From Neurospora tetrasperma FGSC 2508 (Eukaryota > Ascomycota > Sordariomycetes > Sordariales > Sordariaceae): a stretch of DNA of 64,000 bases. The position numbers and the translations under genes were made by a program. Of the stretch, positions 37,058 through 47,715 are shown in pieces. Where the stretch lies: the NCBI RefSeq assembly GCF_000213175.1, contig NW_009799100.1, forward strand, positions 3,181,433 to 3,245,432, given 5' to 3'. Within the stretch, counting starts at the first letter, position 1. Each line of letters starts with the position of its first letter. The notes beneath the pieces were generated by a model. It was given only the letters and a program-made list of their open reading frames with translations. It had not been told where the DNA came from and did not search any database.

Positions 37058-38464
37058 ATGGCTACTCTTACCGTCGAGACACGATCGCAACCCGAAAAGC
37101 TCGTCTCCAACAAGACCGAGGCCGTCCAAATCGAGACCGTACAGATAGAGTGTGTCGTCTGCACAGAGACGAAAGACTTTCTTCATTTTCCATTGTCGAA
37201 ACTCTCTACTGATTGTCAACACGCGATGCGTGTCTGCGTCGAATGTGTTCGTTTGAGCATCACGGCGGATCTCAAAAACAAGCACTGGCAGGACATCAAT
37301 TGTCCGGAGTGTAACAACCGTCTCGATGCGGATGTTGTTCTACGTTACGCCAGCCCGGAGACACGGGCGAAGTATGAAGATTTTCTAACTAAGCACATGC
37401 TGGAAAGCCAAGAAGGCTTCAGGTGGGTAAGTTAATGGCTCCCATTGGAACTAGATTTCCCTAGCTCGGCGGCAATCCATAGCTGACCGTTCCGTACTCC
37501 AACAGTGTACAGAGCCAAGTTGTGGCAGCGGCCACATTCACGAAGGCGGGTACAGCCAGCCCATCATGAAGTGTCCCAATGGACACTTGTCATGCTACGT
37601 CCACAAAGTGCCATGGCACAAGGGCATGACTTGCGACGAGTTCGACATTGTGAAGAAGAACCCGGACAGCCCAGCCTACAAACAACATCTTCGACAACAG
37701 GAGGAGAATAAGCAAAGCGAGAAGATAATTGCGCTTACGTCGAAGCCTTGCCCTTCATGTGGGCGAAACATTGAGAAAAATGGCGGATGGTAGGTTTACC
37801 TTTTGTGGTGTTTTGCCTTCCATGGTTACAGAGCAGGTGGCTAATGTCCGTGGTTAACAGCGCGCACATGATATGTAAGACAATCTCCTCAGCGACTTCA
37901 ACACTTCTCCACACGTTTGTGTCTGAGACTTTTTGTCTACTCTGTTCCCTGTCAGATACTTTCCACCTGTGTCCGCAGCTTAACATGTACCGGAAAGACA
38001 AGTTGCTCTTCTTTGTCCCTCGCAGCCTCTAACACATCATACTGTATATGTCCTTGAATTGATCTTCTGATGCTCTTCTAGGCTCCCTGTGCCGCTACGA
38101 GTTTTGCTGGCACTGTCGCAATGCTTGGCATGGGCATTCAACCCGTCGACGCTACTAGCGCTCCCACCACGAATATCTCGTTTCTGTTCCTTATTTTTTC
38201 TTAAACACGAAGTCTTGAAGTTCACTTCGGGTCCCTTTCCCTCTGTTTTCCCGTATCGACACAGAACATCTCTTTGCACCAAGCAACCATAATCATCAAT
38301 TCAAGCACTGTGCTAAAACAAAACTCGTGTCTCAATTGATAGGCTTCAAGTGCTCATACGAATTCTGCTGGGAATGCATGGCAGACTTCAAGGAGATTTT
38401 GAGGACTAGCAACGATGCTCACCAGAAGGATTGCAGGTTCCATACGAACAATCTGAGGGACTGA
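37058..38464 (+). CDS. RBR-type (RING-IBR-RING2) E3 ubiquitin ligase with two candidate last exons
   Basis: A predicted RING-between-RING ligase of the small fungal type. Shared exons: 37058-37426, 37506-37789 and a 14-nt microexon 37861-37874. RING1 is CVVC...DCQHAMRVCVEC...CPEC; the IBR part is CTEPSCGSGH...KCPNGHLSC...KGMTC; RING2 starts CPSCGRNIEKNGGC-AHMIC. By analogy with Parkin the Cys of GGC (residue 218) is catalytic, and its codon is split by intron 2. Two downstream exons fit the same phase: 38082-38158 (SLCRYEFCWHC..., stop, 247 residues) and 38343-38464 (FKCSYEFCWECMADFKEI...AHQKDCRFH, 262 residues). Only the second supplies the final His and Cys ligands, so I take it as the main form. 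A product joining both through an extra exon near 38269 cannot be excluded. Substrate unknown. Confidence 0.82.
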
Positions 38465-39326
38465 TTCACATTTCAGGTTGTCTTGATGTTGAACCTACTG
38501 CTGAGTTCAGAGACACTGCCATACGCTTCTTTCACATGGGATGAACGGCTGAGGAAGTTTGTTGACATCGGAGGTGGTGATGACAAGGGCACTTACACCA
38601 AGGCAGCTTTGGATCTTGTAAGAAGCTGTCAAGTCGAAGGGAGCCAATTCGAGGGAAGTTTAGTGTGAGAGTTGGAAACTTTGATTTATCAATAGACCAT
38701 CCTGATCAAACAGATGCATGACGCAGAATATTCTGGACCGTGGTGGAGGTAACGCCTGTGTTCTTGCTGGAACATCAGGTATTGTACCGCCGTATCTCAC
38801 GATACCGTATTTTACAGTGCGATGTGGAGCAGCATGGGCACTCCAATCATAAAAGAGGTCGGGCTGGACACTCGCAAGTCTAGCATTATCTCGTGATGGA
38901 AAGACCCAAAATAATACAAAGGTGCAGTTTTTGAATGGATATACTCTCTAGTGAGTAGATCAGGTCTCTTTTCCCACGCGTCATATGGGGTTTAAAGAGG
39001 TGGTGAAGTTGGCTGTATGCTGCTGGCTGTGAGGCCCCACCCCACAATCGGTCTGATATTGTACGGTAAGGCTACCTAAATTTTCCTTTCCATATTTCAA
39101 ACAGGTGACTGGTCTACTTTCACTTTCCCAGTACATCTCTCGAATCTTGCATCTAACGAACTTTCGACTCGACGCACCCATCCCCCACAATCATTGCCTA
39201 CATCCAGACATGCTGAGTACGGTTGCGTGCATTTCCATATTGCGCGCTGCCAATTCTTGAACCGGCACAATCAAACAACCAACGTGACGACGACGACGAC
39301 GACGACGACAAACAGAGGGAGCCACA
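38465..39326. other. Intergenic region between RBR gene and BTB cluster
   Basis: No supported gene. A 61-codon frame at 38483-38668 has no recognisable features. A (GAC)8 microsatellite is at 39286-39309. Confidence 0.5.
39286..39309. repeat. (GAC)8 microsatellite
   Basis: Eight perfect GAC units about 18 nt before the ATG at 39327, at the head of the GLFG-repeat remnant. Confidence 0.85.
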
Positions 39327-39861
39327 ATGTCCGGGCCGAGCACAACGTCAAACGCCTCCGCAGCTGTAGGTTTCGCAGCTGCTAGGGGACCGGGAACCAC
39401 TCAATCTCCTCCATCTCTCTGGCGCTTCTGGACCTCTTCCGTCCACTGCGTCTACAGGCGGTAGTTTGTTCGGGCCCTCGCCCGTTTCATCAACAGTAGC
39501 ACCGGCCGCGGCGTCAGCTACACGTGGCAGCTTATTTGGGGCTGGAGCCTCTGCGACAGGAAATGGCTTGTTTGGTTCTGTGTCAGCTGCTGCAGGTCAC
39601 ACTTCTGCATGCAGTGGGTTGTTAGGGTCCATAACCCCCCTCCAGAATTGACAGCTTTGACCACGACCAGTGGTCTTTTTGACACTGCATCCACCGCTGG
39701 TAATAGTCTGTTTGGCAGCTCACAAAGTTTGTCTAGAAGCTTCAACAACCGGAGGAGCCATCGCCGTCTTCTCCAGCAGCAGCTCTGCTGCAACTCAATT
39801 GGAAACAACTACCACTCTACCAATATCCACAGAAGATTTATTTGGCGACAGTTCCCCTGCG
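39327..39861 (+). pseudogene. Broken GLFG/SLFG-repeat frame upstream of BTB gene A
   Basis: Starting at ATG 39327 (MSGPSTTSNASAAVGFAAARGP), the region encodes a Ser/Thr/Ala/Gly-rich chain with repeated SLFG, GLFG and GLFD motifs (about five). This composition is like FG-repeat nucleoporins or other low-complexity proteins. The coding sense alternates between two frames: frame 0 at 39327-39462, the other from about 39423 to the stop at 39649-39651, back to frame 0 until about 39740, then into the BTB frame. A 58-nt GT-AG pair (39596-39653) could reconcile one switch, but no normal intron reconciles the others. Either this was the N-terminus of BTB gene A and has decayed, or there are assembly indels in low-complexity sequence. 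Confidence 0.5.
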
Positions 39862-41121
39862 ATGGAAACTGCTACAGATGGGTCGGATTCAAGAGTCACG
39901 AACGAAATGGAAAATTCGACCTTGCCACATGGCAACGTGATCAACATCGACGCCGAGGGAGATCTCTTGTTGGACGTAGGGGGAGACGAAGACTCTGAAT
40001 CGTCCCAGCCACAGCGGCTACGTGTCTGCTCCTCCACGCTCCGCCGTCATTCGCCAGTCTGGAAACAGATGCTTTTTGGTCCTTGGAAGGAATCAAAGCC
40101 AGCCAATGTCAAGTCCGAGGAGTGGATTGTAAAGCTTCCTGGAGACTCTGTCAAACCACTGCAGATTGTCCTGAACATCATACACGGACGGTTCAGCCAG
40201 ATTCCTCACTCTCTCGATCTCGACGAGCTCTACAACCTTCTGATTTTCACCAACAAGTACGATTTAACTGCCACTTTGAGACCATGGTGTGTACAGTGGG
40301 CAGTGGTCGCCCACGGGGACCTATCTTCGGAAGACACTCTTAAGTCCTTGTTTGTGGCATGGGAGCTAGGAGATGAGAACCTCTTCGCTCTAAGGATTGA
40401 GGAGATCTCCGTCAATACCAGCCCCCAAGACAGCTTCCCGTCCATTCAGGCAGTGAACCTTTTCAGAAAGCCCGGTCTGGCAGGAGGTTCTGAGGCTGAA
40501 GATGAAGAGTGGATTGTTCTTGAGCATCAAGATTACCTCGGTCCACATGATATCATTGGTACGTTTGATATTCACATTCCGGACCGAAGCTAGTTCCGAT
40601 TGACTAATGCCAGATTTTCCATAGATGTCCTACTATCAATTCGAAAGAAAGTGCTCTTCATAATTGCCATGGCTGTTGATGATGACCTAGTATCTCGGCG
40701 ATATCCCCCTTATGGAACGGCCTGTTCTGCTTCTCGAAATTATAACAGCGGGAAGACGAGGGGCACCGCAACCCTTTGTGACGCGGCTATCTTCGGTGGT
40801 CTTATGATCCATATGGACCAGCGCCTCACATTGATGAACAGAGGTACCATCAAGACAGACAGCGTTGTCCAAGTGGCAGCTTCCGTATTCTCGAACATAA
40901 AGTTGATCGAGGTTCTGCCAAATCATACGCAGTGTTCCTTGCACAGAAAGTATGAGGCTCTTGACCAGGAGATACATGAAAAACTACCTGGTCTTGTGGC
41001 GAAGCACATTAAGCCCGGGCACAAAAGCTATATGGAGAACCAGAGGAATAAGACAGGCATCGAGTTGTCTTCACAGGCAGAAAGGAAGCAGATTCAAGCT
41101 AGTACCCGCCGGTATTGGTGA
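39862..41121 (+). CDS. BTB/POZ-domain protein A (first of three paralogues)
   Basis: Exons 39862-40558 and 40625-41121 give 397 residues. The BTB core runs INIDAEGDLLLDV..., LRVCSSTLRRHSPVWKQMLF, GPWKESKPA, LQIVLNIIHGRF, LYNLLIFTNKYDLT, LRPWCVQW. In this fungal family it sits near the N-terminus and is followed by a helical region (LFVAWELGDENLFALRIEEI) and a conserved second-exon domain (GTATLCDAAIFGGLMI). BTB folds mediate dimerisation and often recruit cullin-3, but no other domain indicates a function. The phase 1 intron after YLGPHDIIG lies at exactly the same place in all three paralogues. I chose ATG 39862 because it gives the same size as the paralogues; a longer GLFG-repeat N-terminus is broken. 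Convergent with gene B (310-nt spacer). Confidence 0.82.
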
Positions 41122-41431
41122 TAGCCGGATATTAAGCCTTCATACTCTCCTTTCTACTTTCACAGATGTGGACACTCAACATAGGTGTCCGCGTCACTCA
41201 GGCACGCAGTTTGTCGTCTTTCGACATGCCCTAATCAGGCACTTTCTCACTGCCAAAGTTCACCTTCATTCAGTAATCACCCGTACATGCTTGTTTGTAT
41301 TCCGTGTAAGATCAAACGTCTGCACCCTGGATTCCTTGCCCCATGGCTTTCCGTCTCGTACCCTGATCTTTTCAAGAAAAGTTGAAAACCTAAATGTTAT
41401 CCTTCCGTTTCCGGTAGAGTCTTGAAAGCAA
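41122..41431. other. Convergent spacer between BTB genes A and B
   Basis: About 310 bases between two stop codons; 3' UTRs of both genes, nothing else seen. Confidence 0.6.
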
Positions 41432-42641
41432 CTACCAGTATCGTTGCCTGCTAGGTGCAGACTGATTTTCCAACCCAGTCTTTGATCTCTGCGAAGCCAT
41501 ATATGCCTGATGCTCAGATGTCAAGAACTCCCGGGAAATTGTGATGACGCTGTCATGTAGCGTGATGTTGTGCTTCTTGTACTTGTCTTTCAAGGAGCAC
41601 GGTGTATGATGAGACTCAAAGGTCCGGGTTTCATCCATAATGGGGAACAGCTCAGACGCCAGATGTACAACGCTGTCGATGATACAGGAGCTTTCTCTAG
41701 GAAGTATGCTACCTCTTCGTTGTATCATACCGCGATGAATACTTCCGAGAACCGCAGCATCACATACGCGTCTGGTTATTGTGTCATAACGACTCGCCGA
41801 GGTGCAACGGGGCGTAGAATTCACTAGAGCTTCCAGATCTTCATTGAGGGGCGCAATCATCTTTTCAATGACCGCTTTCCGAATGTTGCAGATCAAATCT
41901 ATCGACAGGTCAGCAACGACTTCGATAGGGGGCATAAAATGAGCACGAACCTATGACATCCATCGGACCAAGATAATCCTCATCTTCGACGAAAATTCCA
42001 TCAAGATCCATGGTAGAGGAATCCCTGAAAAAAATGAAATCTCCATCAACCCAGGTATTAACTGCAATCTGTGCTAGTCTGGCGATAAAAAGACTTTCGT
42101 ATCCCAGCGTCCATGCGATATGTAAGCCTTTGAGTACATCAGGTCCCACAAGGTTGCTTAGGGCTGGCGTTTCCCATTTTGTACGCCAAGGCTTCATGAT
42201 ATGAGCTATGTCGTATTTGTTGACGAGGATGAGAAGTTTGAAGAAAGTATCAATATCAAGAGACGACGGCACGCGATCGACTAAGCCATGTATGATGTTG
42301 AGCACAATCTGGAATTCGTAGGCGGGATCCTCGGGAAACTCAACCGCCCATCTGCTGTCGTCTGCCGGCTTTGATTCCTTCCAGGGTCCGAACAACATCG
42401 CTTTCCAGACTGGCGAGTGACGACGGAGCGCCGCTGAACACACGCGGAATCTAAAACGCCCTCCAAGCCCTGGGCCTGGTTTCGTATAAAGCAGTAGATC
42501 TCCATCTGGGTCGATCTCGATAATCTCATCACATGACAGCATGCTTGCATCATTTGTAGTATCCATGTTTTCGAGCGTCGGTGATTGGGCGTCCGAGGTC
42601 GTCGTGGCAGAAGTGCCAGGCTCGTCAGGCAGTCCAGCCAT
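41432..42641 (-). CDS. BTB/POZ-domain protein B (second paralogue)
   Basis: Exons 42641-41951 and 41898-41432 (52-nt intron, GTTCGT donor, phase 1) give 385 residues. Core: IEIDPDGDLLLYT, FRVCSAALRRHSPVWKAMLF, GPWKESKPAD, FQIVLNIIHGLVDRVP, FFKLLILVNKYDIAHIMKPW, IAWTLGYESLFIARL. The second exon carries RRVCDAAVLGSIHRGMIQ, YMASQRSKTG and the terminal RQRYW, which parallels the RRYW end of gene A. The conserved intron position after YLGPMDVIG shows common descent with A and C. Lies on the opposite strand to both neighbours, implying an inversion or inverted duplication in the cluster's history. Frame fully open; no RIP-like decay. Start ATG 42641 is the first in frame. Confidence 0.87.
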
Positions 42642-43531
42642 GGCCACTGCCCGGATCGTTCTTGCCGCTCGCTTCTGAGAGGGAATAGATGGCTGCAAAC
42701 AGGGCACGTACGGTTGCGCCTGAAGCTATTGTTATTGGAATATGGTCGAGTCGCCTGGTTATCGTAGGGCTTATGCCAGATGAAACGTCCAGAGATAGTG
42801 CTGTATGGGAGGTCGGTTGTTGCGCACGTTTGAGGTCGTAATTCGAGTCGCATTACGCAAAGAAGAGAGGTGGGTGTGTTGGTGTGATCAGGGAAGTGTT
42901 GGTGTGTGTGTAGAGAGAACGTTATTGCCTAGGGAGCTTCAGGTAAATTTCGATTCCGATCTAGGTAGGTAGGCAGGTGGTACTGAGACTTGAACACCGC
43001 AGTGGGCCTCTTGCATCATGACTGCATTCACGTGTACAGGGCGCTGCCCTTCACCTCTTCGTATTTTAGCTTTTCTTTGCATTTGTTGTTTTCATTCCTT
43101 TTTTGACTCTCTCAGTAGTAGTACAATTGCCCATTTACTTTTCGTATACAAGGACTTTCGAAATGACCCCAACATCAACGAACTAGTAAGCTAGTTGCCT
43201 ACATATTGTAAGTGAGATTTTCCCGGGACGATACGAGGTAACATGCATCTAAAAGTGTCTTGAAAGACCGAGGCGAGACTATGCACATTGCACATCAGAT
43301 AGTACCTGACCAAGACAGACGGGATGTTCTTGAACCGCCAAAAATAAGACTAGCAGCGGATCTACGACTTAGGAGACATCATCCCACTTAACTTCGTGGC
43401 ATCTCAAGGGGAAAGATCGCAACTCGTGGCATTGACTGACTGCTCCATTCACCGTGGCCGGATGCCAAGACCGCCGTTTGAAGCCCCTCACCAGGACCAC
43501 ATATTCCCGTAGGTACAATTCCTTTCTCCCG
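42642..43531. other. Divergent region left of the assembly gap
   Basis: Promoter side of BTB gene B. No supported gene in the sequenced bases. Any gene or promoter for the next paralogue is partly hidden by the gap. Confidence 0.5.
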
Positions 43532-44170
43532 NNNNNNNNNNNNNNNNNNNNNNNNNNNNNNNNNNNNNNNNNNNNNNNNNNNNNNNNNNNNNNNNNNNNN
43601 NNNNNNNNNNNNNNNNNNNNNNNNNNNNNNNNNNNNNNNNNNNNNNNNNNNNNNNNNNNNNNNNNNNNNNNNNNNNNNNNNNNNNNNNNNNNNNNNNNNN
43701 NNNNNNNNNNNNNNNNNNNNNNNNNNNNNNNNNNNNNNNNNNNNNNNNNNNNNNNNNNNNNNNNNNNNNNNNNNNNNNNNNNNNNNNNNNNNNNNNNNNN
43801 NNNNNNNNNNNNNNNNNNNNNNNNNNNNNNNNNNNNNNNNNNNNNNNNNNNNNNNNNNNNNNNNNNNNNNNNNNNNNNNNNNNNNNNNNNNNNNNNNNNN
43901 NNNNNNNNNNNNNNNNNNNNNNNNNNNNNNNNNNNNNNNNNNNNNNNNNNNNNNNNNNNNNNNNNNNNNNNNNNNNNNNNNNNNNNNNNNNNNNNNNNNN
44001 NNNNNNNNNNNNNNNNNNNNNNNNNNNNNNNNNNNNNNNNNNNNNNNNNNNNNNNNNNNNNNNNNNNNNNNNNNNNNNNNNNNNNNNNNNNNNNNNNNNN
44101 NNNNNNNNNNNNNNNNNNNNNNNNNNNNNNNNNNNNNNNNNNNNNNNNNNNNNNNNNNNNNNNNNNNNNN
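43532..44170. other. Assembly gap (639 N)
   Basis: Run of undetermined bases, followed directly by a T-rich homopolymer (about 44173-44195) that probably stopped the assembly. It lies between two BTB paralogues, so repeat collapse is also possible. Confidence 0.99.
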
Positions 44171-44271
44171 TTCCTTTTTTTTTTTTTTTTTTTTTGTATT
44201 TCACCACGAGGGACTCGCCGTTTTCCAACACCTCGACCACACCCAGTACTTCACCCCAGTATCAGCTGGCA

Positions 44272-45466
44272 ATGACCGAGCCAGTCATGTTCTCAGATTC
44301 CGCCATACACTCGTTATGCGAAAAGATGGCTGCAGAATTGAGAACTTCCAATGCCAACACTGAGGCTGCGCCATCGGGATTAACGACTGTCGACATTGAC
44401 CCTGAAGGTGATCTCCTAATAGACGCAAATTCTTGCAGGTTTCGCGTCTGCTCCAATGCCCTTCGTCGACAGTCGCCAGTCTGGCAACAGATGTTGTTTG
44501 GTCCGTGGAAGGAAGCCAAACCCACGGACGGATCCGCATGGATTGTCGAGTTTCCCGATGACCCTGCCTACCCATTGCGCATCATCCTTTTCATCATACA
44601 CGGAAAATTCGAACTTGTCCCGCCTCATCCACTTGTCATCAGTATCTACAATATTTTGATCTTAGCTCAGAAGTACGACATGATCGGCATTGCGAGGCCA
44701 TGGTGTTCACAGTGGCTAAAAGCCGCTAGCGAATTCAACCTTCCAGCGGCAGATGTGGTTAGGTCCTTGTACATCGCATGGGAATTAGGCGATGAACACC
44801 TCTTCGCTTTGAGACTTGAAGAGATCTCCGTACAGGCTCGAATCGACTCAGAGTACCGCTTAGTATATGGCGAAGATATTATCCTTGAAGATGAAATTCA
44901 TCTTGGCCCGTACGATGTACTGGGTAAGTTAATATGGGTTGTTATCACATGATGAACGATAAATCCCAACTAATTATCGGGCAGAGACTATTTTCGATAT
45001 ACGTATGGCTTTGCTTGAAAAGTTGATTGCACCAATCCACGACACTCTGGAAGCTCGAATAAAGGAAGTACCGTTTTGTACTTATGGCGGTGGTTATAAC
45101 GGCAGCCCTAGCAGTGTCTGTGATGCCGCAGTTATAGGCTGTATCTATCGCGGGATGTTACAAACCATGGGGGGAATACCTCCAAGATCTACCCCTGACA
45201 CCAAGGATAGTGTTGCAGAGCTGGCGTCTTCTCTGTTTTCCACCATGGCACAAGTCTCTACAACGCATCCAGGATTAACGGAATGCTCTCCTCGACTCGT
45301 GTTTCGAGACCTTAACAAGATTATCCACGATGATATTCCAGCTGTTGTAACTGGCTTCATGAGACCAAATTACCAAGAATACATGGAGAAGCAGCGACTG
45401 AAGACGGGACTGGTGCTAGCATTATGGCAAGCTAGAAACACGATTCGATACTTGAAGGAAACATAA
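44272..45466 (+). CDS. BTB/POZ-domain protein C (third paralogue)
   Basis: Exons 44272-44923 and 44985-45466 (GTAAGT...GCAG, phase 1) give 377 residues. Core: VDIDPEGDLLIDA, FRVCSNALRRQSPVWQQMLF, GPWKEAKPTD, LRIILFIIHGKFELVP, IYNILILAQKYDMIGIARPWC, LYIAWELGDEHLFALRLEEI. The second exon has SSVCDAAVIGCIYRGMLQ and YMEKQRLKTGL as in A and B, but the C-terminus differs (QARNTIRYLKET). The helical stretch AWELGDE(H/N)LFALR(L/I)EEI is nearly identical to gene A, so A and C appear closer to each other than to B. The ATG at 44272 matches the paralogue starts. The upstream promoter is only about 100 bases from the gap, so its leader is incomplete. Confidence 0.87.
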
Positions 45467-45917
45467 CAATGTTCAGATATTAATGCCACGGGGGAAGGAG
45501 AAACACACGTACGCAAATTCAAACACTAGTACCGCCAATACATTGGCTGAGGAATTAATTGATGTCGCGTACTCTATTCCTGAGGTCAAGAGCTGTCGTT
45601 TCAAACAGCACTCGTCAAACCCGCAAGTAGAATCAACTTGTTCCAGGAGCAAGTGGCACCGTGAAGCGATGCACGATATCGCGGCCCCAGTATATTCATT
45701 CAGACCTTCTTAGGACCTAGTGGATTCTCATACCTCCAGTTTCTTATCATTTTTTCTAGGAAGAACACTCGCGGTGCAACCCACATCCAGAAGCACAGCC
45801 AGATTTCTTTGAAAAATGGGAGAATGCGAATAAAAATCACAGTACTGTCATCATCCGTGAAGAGTTCCATTCTCCTCTCACACTTGGCATTGCTGACATA
45901 ACATAAACAACAGGCAG
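45467..45917. other. Convergent spacer between BTB gene C and the permease
   Basis: About 450 bases containing both 3' UTRs. A 76-codon frame at 45483-45713 shows nothing recognisable. Confidence 0.55.
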
Positions 45918-47715
45918 TTATAGACTGGAAAATATCTTCCTCCACCATGGCAATGGCCTCCCATCCGCCCCCCTCTCCACCTCCTTAGCCTCATCAAGAT
46001 CCCGACGTCTGCCCGCCTGAAGATCAACCTCATGCGGCCGCCACAACCGTGTCTTGAACGTGAACTTGTACACAAAGTAAATCACAGGAAACAATGGCAG
46101 CAGGATGTAAGCATCCACAAAGTTGCCCGCGTCAAACGGAGCCAACGTCGACCAGCCCTGCACAAAAGCCAAGAAGACATTGGAAATCAGGCCAAAGTAG
46201 GCATTCCATGGGTACCACAAGGACTTATACGGCAGCTCGTCCGGGCTGTGTCCCTGCGCCTTCCACGCGGCGCGGAAGCGGATGTGAATCAGACTAATGG
46301 CGCCCCAGACCAAAAAGGTCGAGACACCACTCAGATTAATAATGTACCCGTACGCCTTGCTTGCGCCCGTGCTGACGTTCATCATCGAAAGGGCTCCGCA
46401 CGCATTGGTGAAGATGATGGCGTAAACAGGAACGCCACGACGATCCGTCCAACCGAGGAACCTGGGTGCCTTTCCGTCCTGCGCCATGTACAAGAGGGTG
46501 CGGCTGCCGATGTAAATCGAGCTGTTGACGGCGCTCAAGCAGGTAACGAAGATGAAGGCGTTGATCAGGTGGGTGCCGTTTGCCCAGCCGGCGTTGTGGA
46601 GAGCGATGGTCATGGGCGACTTGAGGGCATGGCTGGCGCCGCCGGACAGGTCGGGGGCGTTCGACGGGCAGGTCAAACCGAAGAAGAAGGCGCAGCCCAT
46701 GTAGACGACGACGATGCGGATGAAGACTTGGCGGATGGAGTGCGGGACGGCGACACCCGGGTTTTTGGTCTCGGTGGCGGCTACGGCGACGGATTCGACA
46801 CCTGCGTAGAAGGTGGAGCAAAAGACGAAGACGGAGGCGACCCCACGGAAGCCATCGGCGAAGGGGCCGGGGTCGTGCCAGTACTTGAAGCCGATGGTGT
46901 CTGCGCCTTTGACGCCTCCGGAAACGTAACTATTCTGGGGTCAGTACAAGTCCGTAAACATGTTGGAGCGTCGCAAACTAACACGATGCTAAAGATGAAG
47001 TAGGCCACCAGGCCCATAAGCTTGATAAGCGCCAGCCAGAACTCGGCTTCACCGAACGTCTCGACACCGAGGAGTTGGAAGCCCAAAAATGCGAACTGTC
47101 TGCCATGTTAGCAACCACCCTAAACTCGGTCTCCTCATGATACGCCTGCTTGACAGAGATATAAAACTGACCCAAAATATCAAAAAGTACCCCCAAAGCG
47201 GAACCTTATCGCTCCAATCCACCATGACGCTCGAAATCACATTATACTCGTTCGCCAGGACACAAACCCAAACTAAACCACACAAAGTCAGCTAAAGTCA
47301 ACAAATCGCACAGGGACAACTGAAACTGACTGATAAGATAATTCCACCCGACCGCCACACCAAACGCCTTATCAATAAACCTATCCCCAAGATCCGTAAA
47401 CGCGCCTCCGCTGGGGTACAGCGTCGTCAGCTCGCCCAGACTCTGCATGATGGAAAAGGCAATGAGGCCAATGACTCCAAAGCCGATAAGCAGCGACGCA
47501 GGGCCGCCGGAATGTAGAGCACCGCCGGATCCGACGAGAAGACCGGGCCCGATGATGCCGGCCAGGGCCATCATGGATAAGTGTCGAGTCTTGAGACCGC
47601 GCTTGACGCCCGAGTGAGGGTCGATGGCGCGGAAGTCGCCGCCGTCGTCTTTGGAGGGGATGGCGGTTTCATGGTCGTCGAGAATGGTGGCGCTCCCTTT
47701 TTGGGAGAGCGACAT
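45918..47715 (-). CDS. Amino-acid permease (APC superfamily, YAT type)
   Basis: A plasma-membrane H+-coupled amino-acid transporter of the fungal yeast amino-acid transporter group. Exons 47715-47331, 47272-47172, 47095-46983 and 46929-45918 give 536 residues. Diagnostic sequences are GVKRGLKTRHLSMMALAGIIGPGLLVGSG at the first helix, GELTTLYPSGGAFTDLGDRFIDKAFG, VETFGEAEFWLALIKL, GVESVAVAATETKNP, NSSIYIGSRTLLYMAQDGKAP and PYKSLWYPWNAYFGL. About twelve hydrophobic segments are spread along the chain; both ends are hydrophilic and cytosolic, the C-terminus being highly charged. All three introns are 53-76 nt and restore the frame; their donors are GTCAGT, GTCAGT and GTTAGT, a little off consensus. 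Substrate specificity (basic, neutral or aromatic) cannot be read from the sequence. Confidence 0.94.

Noticed and set aside
39286-39309. Regularly repeated GAC units, considered as an array-type repeat
   Set aside because: Simple trinucleotide microsatellite without spacers; CRISPR arrays are not expected in a fungal nuclear genome.
43454-44275. Open frames spanning the N gap
   Set aside because: Created by undetermined bases; not evidence of coding.
46032-47003. 323-codon plus-strand frame opposite the permease
   Set aside because: Antisense shadow; it crosses permease introns and has no domain.
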